This document shows positions 48,128 through 57,200 of a stretch of DNA of 64,000 bases, piece by piece. The notes beneath the pieces were generated by a model. That model did not search any database, was not told where the DNA came from, and saw only the letters and a list, made by a program, of their open reading frames with translations. The position numbers and the translations under genes are program-made. The first letter of the stretch is position 1. Every line of letters begins with the position of its first letter. The stretch is from Carnobacterium mobile DSM 4848 (GTDB taxonomy: Bacteria > Bacillota > Bacilli > Lactobacillales > Carnobacteriaceae): assembly GCF_000744825.1 (NCBI RefSeq), contig NZ_JQMR01000001.1, positions 496,001-560,000 of the forward strand. The letters are read 5' to 3'.

Positions 48128-49426
48128 TTAAGGATAAATACGGTTTAACAAACGTGGAAACGGAATAGATTCTCGAATGTGTTCTGTACCACAAATCCAA
48201 GTTACTGCTCGTTCTAGCCCTAAGCCAAAGCCTGAATGCGGAACAGAACCATATTTACGTAAATCTAAATACCAAGCGTAATCTGCTTCTGTTAGCCCGA
48301 AATCTTTGATTCGTTCTGTTAAAGCTTCGAAGTCAACTTCACGTTCACTTCCGCCGATAATTTCTCCATACCCTTCAGGCGCAATTAAATCTGCACATAA
48401 CACAACATCTTCACGCTCTGGGTGCGGCTTCATATAAAATGCCTTGATTGCTTTTGGATAATTCAAAATAAAAACAGGTTTGTCAAATTGATTCGCAATA
48501 AAAGTTTCATGCGGAGAACCAAAATCATCACCCCACTTGATATCATCAAAGCCGTTTTCATTCAATAATGAAATAGCATCATCGTAGGAAATTCTTGGGA
48601 AAGGCAGTTTCGTATAATTTTTCAATACTTCTTTATCGCGCTCTAAGACGGATAAGGCGTAATCACAATTATCTAAAACGCTTTGAACGATATAAGCTAC
48701 ATATTCTTCTTGTACTTCTAAACTTTGTTCATGATCCATAAAAGCCATTTCCGGTTCTATCATCCAAAATTCAATCAAATGACGGCGTGTTTTAGATTTT
48801 TCTGCCCGGAACGTTGGTCCAAATGAAAAGACTTTACCGAAAGCCATTGCTCCAGCTTCCATATACAATTGTCCACTTTGAGATAAGTAAGCTTCTTGGT
48901 CAAAGTACTCTGTATGGAACAATTCAGTAGAATCTTCAGCAGCATTTGCTGTTAAAATAGGCGGATCAATTTTTATAAAGCCTTCTTTATGGAAGAAGTT
49001 ATACGTTGCCATAATAATTTCATTGCGGATTTGCATAATGGCATGTTGCTTAGATGAACGCAACCATAAATGGCGGTGATCCATCAAAAATTCTGTACCA
49101 TGTTCTTTAGGTGTAATTGGGTAATCGTGGCTTTCTCCAATTACTTTGATTTCTTTTACAGTTATTTCATAACCAAATTTTGAACGGCTGTCTTCTTGGA
49201 TCACTCCGGTGATTTCGATAGCTGTTTCCTGTGCTAACCCTTTAGCTAATTGAAAAACTTCTTCATCTACTTCGCTTTTTACGACAACCCCTTGAAAAAA
49301 GGCTGAGCCGTCACGTAATTGTAGAAAAGCAATTTTTCCACTGGATCTTTTATTCGCTACCCATGCTCCGATAGTTACTTCTTCGCCAACATGGTCTTTA
49401 GATTCAATAATTGAAATATGTTTCAC
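48128..49426 (-). CDS. asnS: Asparaginyl-tRNA synthetase
   Basis: This class IIb synthetase of 432 aa has an N-terminal OB-fold anticodon-binding domain ([32 protein letters not shown]) and a catalytic core with motif 2 [27 protein letters not shown] and motif 3 [15 protein letters not shown]. The start ATG follows AAGGAG. No T-box leader is visible upstream. It lies between a TseB-like gene and dnaD in the common order. Confidence 0.96.
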   Translation of the reverse strand: MKHISIIESKDHVGEEVTIGAWVANKRSSGKIAFLQLRDGSAFFQGVVVKSEVDEEVFQLAKGLAQETAIEITGVIQEDSRSKFGYEITVKEIKVIGESHDYPITPKEHGTEFLMDHRHLWLRSSKQHAIMQIRNEIIMATYNFFHKEGFIKIDPPILTANAAEDSTELFHTEYFDQEAYLSQSGQLYMEAGAMAFGKVFSFGPTFRAEKSKTRRHLIEFWMIEPEMAFMDHEQSLEVQEEYVAYIVQSVLDNCDYALSVLERDKEVLKNYTKLPFPRISYDDAISLLNENGFDDIKWGDDFGSPHETFIANQFDKPVFILNYPKAIKAFYMKPHPEREDVVLCADLIAPEGYGEIIGGSEREVDFEALTERIKDFGLTEADYAWYLDLRKYGSVPHSGFGLGLERAVTWICGTEHIRESIPFPRLLNRIYP

Positions 49427-49577
49427 TGTTGTAGACTCCTTTGGTTTAAATATTAACTACTTTCACTTCATTCCGTATTCAAAAGTAGTATGGACGTTTC
49501 CTATTATAACCAACTTATTCAAAGTTAGCATTAAAAATTACGAAAAATTTTGCCATTCCTTAACTTAATAAATTTAC

Positions 49578-50054
49578 TTAGATATTTTCAATATCTTTTA
49601 CCCATTTTCCTTCTTTAGCTGTTACAACATAATACCCCAAGCGCCCGTTTTTTTGCTTATAGGCAACTTCCCATACAGGAACACCTTCTTCAATCCCGAC
49701 ACGTGTTTCTAAAAGTTCGGCAGGCTTTTTTGTTTCCCAGACAATTTTTTTAGCAGCTTGTTCAGAAATGAATTCACCTTGTTTTAAAGTGAGCACTTTT
49801 CCTCCCTTTTGTTCTACAATAACCAGTAACTTTTCTTTTTTCTGATTTGTGCCTGATACACTGAAATAGGTTTCTTCATTATTATACCAATAAAATTCAT
49901 CAGTAGTTGTCATTCCAGCTGTTTCTTTGGCAATTTTAATGGCTTCAGCTTTTGCTTGTTTTAACGGCTGGCGACTTGTATTAAATAAAAAAATAGAAAA
50001 AACTATTACAATGGCCATTAAGATCGTCAATAGACTAATTATCGTCTTTTTCAT
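49578..50054 (-). CDS. TseB-like (YpmB) membrane-anchored protein
   Basis: The 158-aa protein has an N-terminal transmembrane anchor (TIISLLTILMAIVIVFSIFLF) and two PepSY-like repeats in the extracytoplasmic part (FYWYNNEETYFSVSGTN, VPVWEVAYKQKNGRLGYYVV). It matches the YpmB/TseB family, which in B. subtilis works with PBP2A in cell-wall elongation. Position between dinG and asnS supports this. Confidence 0.85.
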   Translation of the reverse strand: MKKTIISLLTILMAIVIVFSIFLFNTSRQPLKQAKAEAIKIAKETAGMTTTDEFYWYNNEETYFSVSGTNQKKEKLLVIVEQKGGKVLTLKQGEFISEQAAKKIVWETKKPAELLETRVGIEEGVPVWEVAYKQKNGRLGYYVVTAKEGKWVKDIENI

Positions 50055-50090
50055 AACATCCCCACTTTTACTTGTTTCTTTTCATTGTAT

Positions 50091-52910
50091 TTATTGTTCG
50101 TCTTTTAAGAAAAGCGGCAATTCACGCCCTAAGTCTTCTTTCGAGATAACCTCTTTTGTCATTTCAGACGGTAAAGCTGTCAACATCTGTTGACCATAAG
50201 ACGTATGAACCAATCGGTCGTCTAAAACAAGCAGGACGCCCTTATCTGTTTCCGATCGAATCAGCCTTCCTAAACCTTGTTTCAAGCGAATGGTTGCTTT
50301 TGGTACCGCATCTGCCATAAAGGGGTTTATGCCTTCTCTTTCTAGCCATTGATACCTCGCTTTAGTAAAAGGCCGGTCTGGTGATTCAAAAGGTAAACGC
50401 GTGACTACGATCAATCTTAATGATTTGCCTGGTAGGTCCACCCCTTCCCAAAAACTATCAGCGCCTAATAGAATCCCTCCAGCTGAATGGAAAAAGCGTT
50501 TTAACATGCGGTCACGACTGCCGGATAAACCTTGTGCCAGCAATTCACGGCCTAAAAAGGCTGAATGTTGCTGGATCAGATCATAAACAGCTTGCAATGT
50601 CTCATGTGAATTAAACAAAACCATCATGTTTTCATTTGAACAATGGACGAGCACTTCTAAATATTCCACTATCATTTGAGCAAACTGTTTTTTAGACAAT
50701 TGTTTGATTGGTTTCAATTCTTTCGGTATCCATAACTTTGCTTGATCTCGATAATCATATGGCGTAGGAATAAGCAATTTGCGTAACGGTTGCTCCCCTA
50801 ATTGTTTTTCGAAGTACGTAAAAGCCGAATTTAACTCTAATGTGGCACCAGTATATAAAATAGATTTTGTTTGTTCCACTAATTTTTTCCTTAAAAATTC
50901 GCTGCTGTCGATTCTGGAACGCTTGATCACAAAACTATCCTTAGGGCTCTTTTGTTTAAACGAAAACCAAGTTACTTCATTTTGTTCGCTATTTTGAAAA
51001 ATGTGCTGAAAAATAGCTGTTTGTTCTTCAAGCGTCTGCATCAATTCAAAAAAATCATCCATTAAGTGACGTTCTCGTTGCGTCAACTGTTTTCTTTGAG
51101 CAAGAGCTTGTTGGGTTACTTCCATTCCTAAAATAGTGACATCTTGCAACAAAGCTACTACTTTTTTAGTGAGTTTCCTTAATTCGAGCGACCAACTTGT
51201 TGTTCGAACAAACTGTAAATCAATTTGATCTTGTTTTTTTTGCGCTTCAGTCATTTCTATGTGGCAATACATTACTAATTCTTCAAAAAAAAGAGACAGC
51301 TCTTCTTCTAGAGCCAGTGTACTCATTTCGATCAAATTTAATTGAGACGTTTGAATCCCAACATTTTTAGGAACCAGTTGATTCAACCGGCCTAAAAAGC
51401 TTTTTTCTTCCGCTAATTTGCCAACCAATCTTAAAAGGTGCTGATTGCGATAATAAGAAAAAATTTCGCTTGACGCTTCTGTAGCAACATCTGCTAAGTG
51501 ATGGGCTTCATCAATCACGATTTTTTGAACATCGGGCAATATAGGTTCTTTACGATGTAAATCATGGCATAAAAAAGCATGATTCGTAATGATGATACTC
51601 GCATTCTTAATCTTTTCTTGCGCAAACAAATAAAAATCCTGTTCATAAAACGGGTCTTCTTGCATAGTATCTACCCAACCGCGATGGCGAATTTTATCCC
51701 AAAAAGGCTGAAGGTAATTCGTTAAGTTTAATTCATCTAAATCGCCCGTAGTGGTTTCCGTTAACCACGTTAAGGTACGCATTCTTAGTAGAGCATCCAG
51801 TTGATTTTCAACAGGATCTTTTAACACTTCTTGGAACTTGGCAAGGTGAATATAGTGTCGTTTGCTTTTTAAAACAGCTGTTTGGATTGTAAACGGTAAA
51901 ATTGCGTTTAATTGTTTGCTATCTTTTTCAAACAACTGTTTTTGTAATAAAGTAGTATACGTACTAATGACCACCGGCTCTTGAGGAGTAGCTAGGTAAG
52001 CTAGCGGCAACAAATACCCTAGTGTTTTTCCTGTTCCGGTAGCTGCTTCAATCGCAAAATGTTCAGATTGGTGTTCTGATTGATGTTCTGAAAAATAATC
52101 ATAAACTTCATCCATCATTTTAATTTGCGGTGTGCGCATCGTTAACTTCTGTTGAAATAATTCTTCTTTTTCTTTGTTTGTGACTGGATAATGGACGGGA
52201 ACGCGATGGGTTCTCTGTTCATAATCCACCGTCTTTTGCTGTAAGGCCAAACCTTCTTTGACGATTAATTGCTTAGGCAATGGTGGGCGTTCTGTATACA
52301 TCTCGCTCAGTGTATCTTTAAAAAACTGACCTGTTTGCATTGTACAATGATAAGCTAATTCTACCAGCTTTTCAACCGTTACTAATGGCAACTGTTTCAA
52401 CTTTTTCTTTAACATTAAAAATAGCTCCGCAGTTACATAAGCATCACTATCTGCCTGATGCGGATTTTCGTGTGAAAAATTAAAGGCTGCGGCTAAATCA
52501 TTTAAACGAAAACTGGGTTCCGTCGGCAATAATATTTGAGCTATCTCAACCGTATCTATTCCACTGATTGACAACGGCGGCAGTCCACAGCGAACGAATT
52601 CTTCTGAAAGAAACCGATAGTCAAATTGAATATTGTGCGCCACAAAAATACACCCATCTAATAAGTTGAAAATAGTGGTCGCGACATCTTCAAAATAAGG
52701 TGCATGAGCAACTTTTTGATTTGTAATCCCGGTTAACTGTTCGATTTGTTTTGAAATGCTCACAAGCGGGTTAATATCAGTGGCATATTGTTGGACGATC
52801 TTTTCATCTTCAATCAATACACAACCAAACTGAATAATGCGGTCTCCGCTGGCCACATTTCCTCCCGTAGTCTCAATATCTACTACGGCATATGTAACTT
52901 TTTCCTTCAC
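50091..52910 (-). CDS. dinG: DnaQ-type exonuclease / DinG-family helicase fusion
   Basis: The protein of about 939 aa has an N-terminal DEDDh exonuclease (VVDIETTGG, FVAHNIQFDYRFL, HQADSDAYVTAELF) and a C-terminal superfamily 2 XPD-like helicase with Walker A AATGTGKTLGYLLPLAYL, IVIDEAHHLAD, and GLGRLIRSETDKGVLLVLDDR. As in other Gram-positive DinG proteins, no iron-sulphur cysteine set is evident. A short tandem SEHQ repeat lies just before Walker A. The GTG at 52910 is preferred, since AGGTGA lies 6 bases upstream; a GTG at 52919 is possible. Confidence 0.93.
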   Translation of the reverse strand: MKEKVTYAVVDIETTGGNVASGDRIIQFGCVLIEDEKIVQQYATDINPLVSISKQIEQLTGITNQKVAHAPYFEDVATTIFNLLDGCIFVAHNIQFDYRFLSEEFVRCGLPPLSISGIDTVEIAQILLPTEPSFRLNDLAAAFNFSHENPHQADSDAYVTAELFLMLKKKLKQLPLVTVEKLVELAYHCTMQTGQFFKDTLSEMYTERPPLPKQLIVKEGLALQQKTVDYEQRTHRVPVHYPVTNKEKEELFQQKLTMRTPQIKMMDEVYDYFSEHQSEHQSEHFAIEAATGTGKTLGYLLPLAYLATPQEPVVISTYTTLLQKQLFEKDSKQLNAILPFTIQTAVLKSKRHYIHLAKFQEVLKDPVENQLDALLRMRTLTWLTETTTGDLDELNLTNYLQPFWDKIRHRGWVDTMQEDPFYEQDFYLFAQEKIKNASIIITNHAFLCHDLHRKEPILPDVQKIVIDEAHHLADVATEASSEIFSYYRNQHLLRLVGKLAEEKSFLGRLNQLVPKNVGIQTSQLNLIEMSTLALEEELSLFFEELVMYCHIEMTEAQKKQDQIDLQFVRTTSWSLELRKLTKKVVALLQDVTILGMEVTQQALAQRKQLTQRERHLMDDFFELMQTLEEQTAIFQHIFQNSEQNEVTWFSFKQKSPKDSFVIKRSRIDSSEFLRKKLVEQTKSILYTGATLELNSAFTYFEKQLGEQPLRKLLIPTPYDYRDQAKLWIPKELKPIKQLSKKQFAQMIVEYLEVLVHCSNENMMVLFNSHETLQAVYDLIQQHSAFLGRELLAQGLSGSRDRMLKRFFHSAGGILLGADSFWEGVDLPGKSLRLIVVTRLPFESPDRPFTKARYQWLEREGINPFMADAVPKATIRLKQGLGRLIRSETDKGVLLVLDDRLVHTSYGQQMLTALPSEMTKEVISKEDLGRELPLFLKDEQ

Positions 52911-52983
52911 TCTAGTCACCTAATTCTAGTTTCTTATTCGGTATTCTTTTCATCTATCATACTATGAAGCAACGGAAAATACA

Positions 52984-53014
52984 AAAAAACTATGAACCAT
53001 TATAGTCCATAGTT
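52984..53014 (-). terminator. Terminator of the small hypothetical gene
   Basis: AAACTATG and CATAGTTT pair, with extra partial pairing inside the loop, and TTTTTTG follows on the minus strand. It lies right after the stop codon of the gene at 53029. Confidence 0.8.
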
Positions 53015-53028
53015 TCTGATTTTAGTTG

Positions 53029-53502
53029 TTAGCTAACTGGGTAAATTTCTTCAGCCTTTTTATTTGGATCAATCACAACATATAAATGATTTTCTGCAGA
53101 AACAAAGCCTGTTTGATAAGCATTGTCATTTCCGTCAACATCTGATGGGTTATAAGGGAAGTACACACAATCTGCCTCTACGATCACATCTGATTTAGGA
53201 TGGTCTCCGTCTTTATAAAGAATATCCATTTTTTCAATATCCGGGTGTTTTGTTACCCGTTCAAACATACCTAATTCCAATCCGCCTAAATTAATATCAT
53301 TGGTGTTCACATTATCAGCTTCTGGGGAAACTTCAATTTTTAAAGATTCGCACGGGAAAATTTCTTGTAATTCTCCACCTTTGATTCGTCCGAAACTTTT
53401 ACTGATTTGTTTGATCCACAAGTCTCCAATAAATTCTTTTTTAATCGTCCAAGTTTCACCGTTTCTAAAATAAAACTTCAAAGCTGCTACTTCTTTTTTC
53501 AT
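53029..53502 (-). CDS. Hypothetical protein of 157 aa
   Basis: The family is not recognised. The protein is acidic, soluble, without signal peptide or transmembrane segment, and rich in beta-strand-like stretches (ALKFYFRNGETWTIKKEFIG, VIVEADCVYFPYNPSD). I choose the second ATG, 53502, because AGGAGG lies 8 bases before it; the ATG at 53508 is too close. It forms a single-gene unit with its own terminator, just left of the rpsI terminator and thus likely the last gene of the core chromosome on this side. Confidence 0.75.
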   Translation of the reverse strand: MKKEVAALKFYFRNGETWTIKKEFIGDLWIKQISKSFGRIKGGELQEIFPCESLKIEVSPEADNVNTNDINLGGLELGMFERVTKHPDIEKMDILYKDGDHPKSDVIVEADCVYFPYNPSDVDGNDNAYQTGFVSAENHLYVVIDPNKKAEEIYPVS

Positions 53503-53821
53503 TATCATTTCCTCCTTGTGATTGTTTTAACATGTTCATTATATCACAATTAAAAGAAAAATAAAGAGAAATATGCTAATTTGTGAAAAAAATATTTTGA
53601 GAGGATAGAAAAACCAATAGCTCGATTTTTCCTTCTCTTCTTTCCCAGGAATTGTGCTTAAGGAGATCTTGTGTTTATGTTGCAAGTGACGTTAGCCTAG
53701 TGATCTTTTGATAAAAAATGTGTTAAAAATAAAAAAGATGAAGAATATATCCCTACGATATTGGTAATCACTGAAATCGAAAGCAACAGTTATCTGTCAG
53801 AAAGTATACTAATTCCCGCAT

Positions 53822-53859
53822 CAAAAAAAGCAGCATGAGTTGTGAAGTACTCATGCTGC
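53822..53859 (-). terminator. Terminator belonging to rpsI
   Basis: On the minus strand GCAGCATGAGT and ACTCATGCTGC form a perfect 11-base stem followed by seven T. It lies about 20 bases after the stop codon of the rpsI remnant. Confidence 0.92.
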
Positions 53860-53877
53860 TATACAAATAATGAATGA

Positions 53878-53940
53878 TTAACGTTTCGAGGATTTAGAAG
53901 CTTTACGAGCTTTCTTAAGACCTGGTTTTTTATTTGACGT
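53878..53940 (-). pseudogene. rpsI: 3' end of rpsI (ribosomal protein S9), putative attachment site
   Basis: Read leftward, the last codons are [17 protein letters not shown] followed by TAA at 53880-53878. This is the conserved C-terminus of ribosomal protein S9 (enterococcal S9 ends [21 protein letters not shown]). Upstream of the first K the match stops abruptly and no S9 body follows. So only a 3' piece of rpsI of about 50 bp is present, with its own terminator. Integrative elements that target a gene's 3' end leave exactly such a duplicate at the far end. I infer an att site at about 53880-53932, with intact rpsI expected to the right beyond the window. Confidence 0.8.
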
Positions 53941-53948
53941 CTTGAATG

Positions 53949-54064
53949 GGTATGAAAAGACTTGATATGACAGTATTTTGAAAAAAATCATATTGGAGGA
54001 ATTTGAATAGACTCGAACCTAATGTGTTCTAATTTTGGGTTCTAAAATTGGTAGTATATTTCGT
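53949..54064 (+). repeat. Imperfect direct repeat, copy A
   Basis: GGTATGAAAAGACTTG..., TTTTGAAAAA, CTAATGTGTTCT and CTAAAATTGGTAGTATATTTCGT recur, with substitutions and an 11-base gap, at 59324-59424. This copy directly follows the rpsI remnant. The rest of 53,510-54,285 holds no gene; the promoter of the giant gene probably lies in 54,070-54,270, where AT content is very high. Confidence 0.8.
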
Positions 54065-54285
54065 TGCTTTATTTTATATAATCAAGTTTCTAGCTCAACT
54101 TATAATACCACTGAATACAAATAAAAAAATGTTTAATTTATTTGTAGGAAATTAAGTATGATACTAGTCTAGATACTTCTATTTTAATCGATGTGTCTAT
54201 TTATTTTCCGATATTTGAGACAATCATTTAGACTTTCCTGTTATAATTTAATTATTACCTAGGATTGAAGAACAGGAGAATAAAA

Positions 54286-57200
54286 ATGACCCTAAAAAAT
54301 CACATTGAGCAAATTTTTAAGGATAATACCCAATATATAAACCCTAGTCAAGCTGTGAATCAAGCTAGTTCCTTAGATGCGTTATCTGGAGATCTTTATA
54401 CAGATTCGACAAGATTTATCTATGAACTTTTACAAAATGCTGACGACTCTTCATCAAATAACAATTTAATTAAAGTATGGATTAAAATCTTCGATGAATA
54501 TTTAGTTATCGCTCACTCAGGAACCCCATTCAATATACAAGACATTCGTGGAATTTGTAATGTAAATAATGGTACAAAAAAATCTGATATTACTAAAACT
54601 GGTTATAAAGGAATTGGATTTAAATCAGTATTTGGGCAGTCTAATTATGTAACAATTTATACTAATAATGAATATCTTAGGTTTGATTCATCGTATAAAC
54701 ATAAATGGGACTGGGAAAAATCTCAAGAAGAATGGGAAATTAATAATGGTAGAGCGTTCCAATTTCCTTGGCAAATTATTCCTATATACACTAAAGAAGA
54801 AGAAATTCCAAAACACATCACTCAATTTATAAAAGGAATTAATGCCAACGTTGCAACAATAGTCAAGTTAAATAACGCTAGTGAAACATCTATATCAGTT
54901 GAAAAAATATCTCAGAATACAAATTTATTTTTATTCTTAAAAAACATATGTGAAATAACTTTTGATATTGAAAAGTTAAGTACTGTTAAAATTAATAGAC
55001 CATCAAAAGATAAAATTTCCATTCAAAAAAATAATAGCGAGGAAATTAATTGGTTGGCAAACACTATTCAACTACCTGTTCCAACAAATGTAAAAAATAT
55101 TTTGATGAAAGAAAAAAACATACCCGATAAATTAATTAATGCTTCTTCAATAGAATTAACTTTAGTAGCTAAATTAGGTAAAAATGGAATTAGTAAATTA
55201 AGCCAAGGCGATAAACTGCTATATTCTTATTTACCAACCGATGAACGTAATTATCCTTTGCCGGTATTAGTTAATACCAATTTTCTTACATCTGCCAATA
55301 GAGAATCTCTTCACATAGATTCAAAATGGAATCAATGGATTTTCAAAGAAATTGCTATAGAAATTTTTAAATGGATTTCAAAATTAGCTTTAAGCGAATT
55401 TAAGTCTCAAGCATATCAGCTAATACCTTCTGAGCTTACTGATAATGATTTAGGTAAAGAATTTAACAGTGGCATTAAAGATGCCCTTAATGAAATTCCA
55501 TTCATACTCTCCAAAGAAGATGAACTTCTCAAAGTTGAGGAGACCATTGTTGACTATACTTTGTTATCTGATAAATCATTTATAGATTCTCAGAAAATAA
55601 AAAATTTCGTATCCAACTGTGGTCCGGATGAAAAAAAGAATATACCTAAAAAATTTGCTAAAGACTTTCAATATTTTCGTAATTTTAAACTACTAGGAGC
55701 AAAAAGCTTTGAGTGGAAAAACTTAAAAAACTTTTTAATGTCTCCATACTTTCGTCAATCTCACACTATTGATAGAAATATCGAATTAATAAAGTTTCTT
55801 AAAAAAGTTGCTAATTCAGAAAGGTTTGAAGAAGTTTCTAATCAGTTTGTTACAGGACTTCCTTTTATTTGGGATCATAAAAATGTGCTGAATTATCCAA
55901 ATCAAGTTTGTTTTCCAGAGGCAGGTGACAAGAATTGGCAAAACAAAGATAATGAACTATCATTCATTCACCCTTCACTACTACAATGGTTATCAGAAGA
56001 TTTAGAAACTAGAAGATGGTTAGAAGATTTAGGGATGACTGAAAAAACAGATATAACTTATATTACTCAAAAAATAATACCAAACATTGAAACTTACATT
56101 ACTAAAGAAAATGCTATTACTATTGTTAGAGAATTATTCAATTTATATAAAAATGGATCTCTATCTAAAGAAATACTACAACAATTAAATGGACTAAAAT
56201 TACTAACCACTACTGGTTCTCTTCATTCGGCAAAAGATTGTTATTTTTCGAATTATTATAATCCGAGATTAAAAATTGAAGATTTACTAGAAATAGATAA
56301 TTTAATAAGTGAATTGTATTGTACTAACCTCAATGAAAAAGATGATTGGAAAATTTTCTTTAAACATCTTGGAGTAGAGGAAGGGATTTCAAAAAAAATA
56401 TTAAAAGATAAATTCTCCAGTTCAAGTACTGATATAGATATAATCAGCACTTATTTTAATACAGATGATAAAAAATTTAAACCCTTTGTTTCAGAATTTA
56501 CTGCAAACGAGTTTAGCAATATCACAACTTTAAAGCTTAGCAAATTTACTGAAAATAATTTTAAATTTGCTTCCCCTTTTTGGTCAGATTATATTAATAA
56601 CTTCAATCCTGACAATATAGAGATTCCTGCGATAGCTTTTTGGGGACGTAATAATTACGAAGGCCGTACAACTGGGGATAAAATACAAAATTATGTTCCT
56701 TGGTTGATCAGAAATAAAAAATGCATACCAACACTTTCAAATACATGTGAAACTACACATGAAGTATTTCTTAACACAAATGATATTAAAGATATATCTT
56801 CAAAATATTTACCTGTTTTTAATGGTCCAGATTTAACTTCAGATTGGAGAGCTTTTTTCGGATTTAAAACCTCACTATGTCTCAATGATTATTTAACAAT
56901 ACTCGAAAAAATTTCTAATGATATGGATGATAATGGTCGAATAAAGAAATCAAATATTGAAAGAGTTCAATTGATCTATGAAATCTTATTAGATAAATGT
57001 GTTAATTGGAGCTCTTCTGAAATTGAAATAGTCAGTAAATGGGCTGAAAATGAGACCTTGTTAAATACAAAAATGGGATTCAGTGAATGTAAAAATCTGA
57101 AATGTTTTATTGATGGCAATGAGTCTATTTTTCAAGATCAATATAGTTTCATACTACTCAACGCTGAAAACAGAAAAAATCCCCATTTAGAAATTTTATT

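Noticed and set aside
49427-49577. T-box leader upstream of asnS
   Set aside because: No specifier stem, T-box sequence or antiterminator is visible in the 150 bases before the gene.
52040-52100. Tandem short repeats, possibly a CRISPR-like or regulatory array
   Set aside because: It is a three-unit 12-base in-frame repeat coding SEHQSEHQSEH inside dinG, with no spacers.
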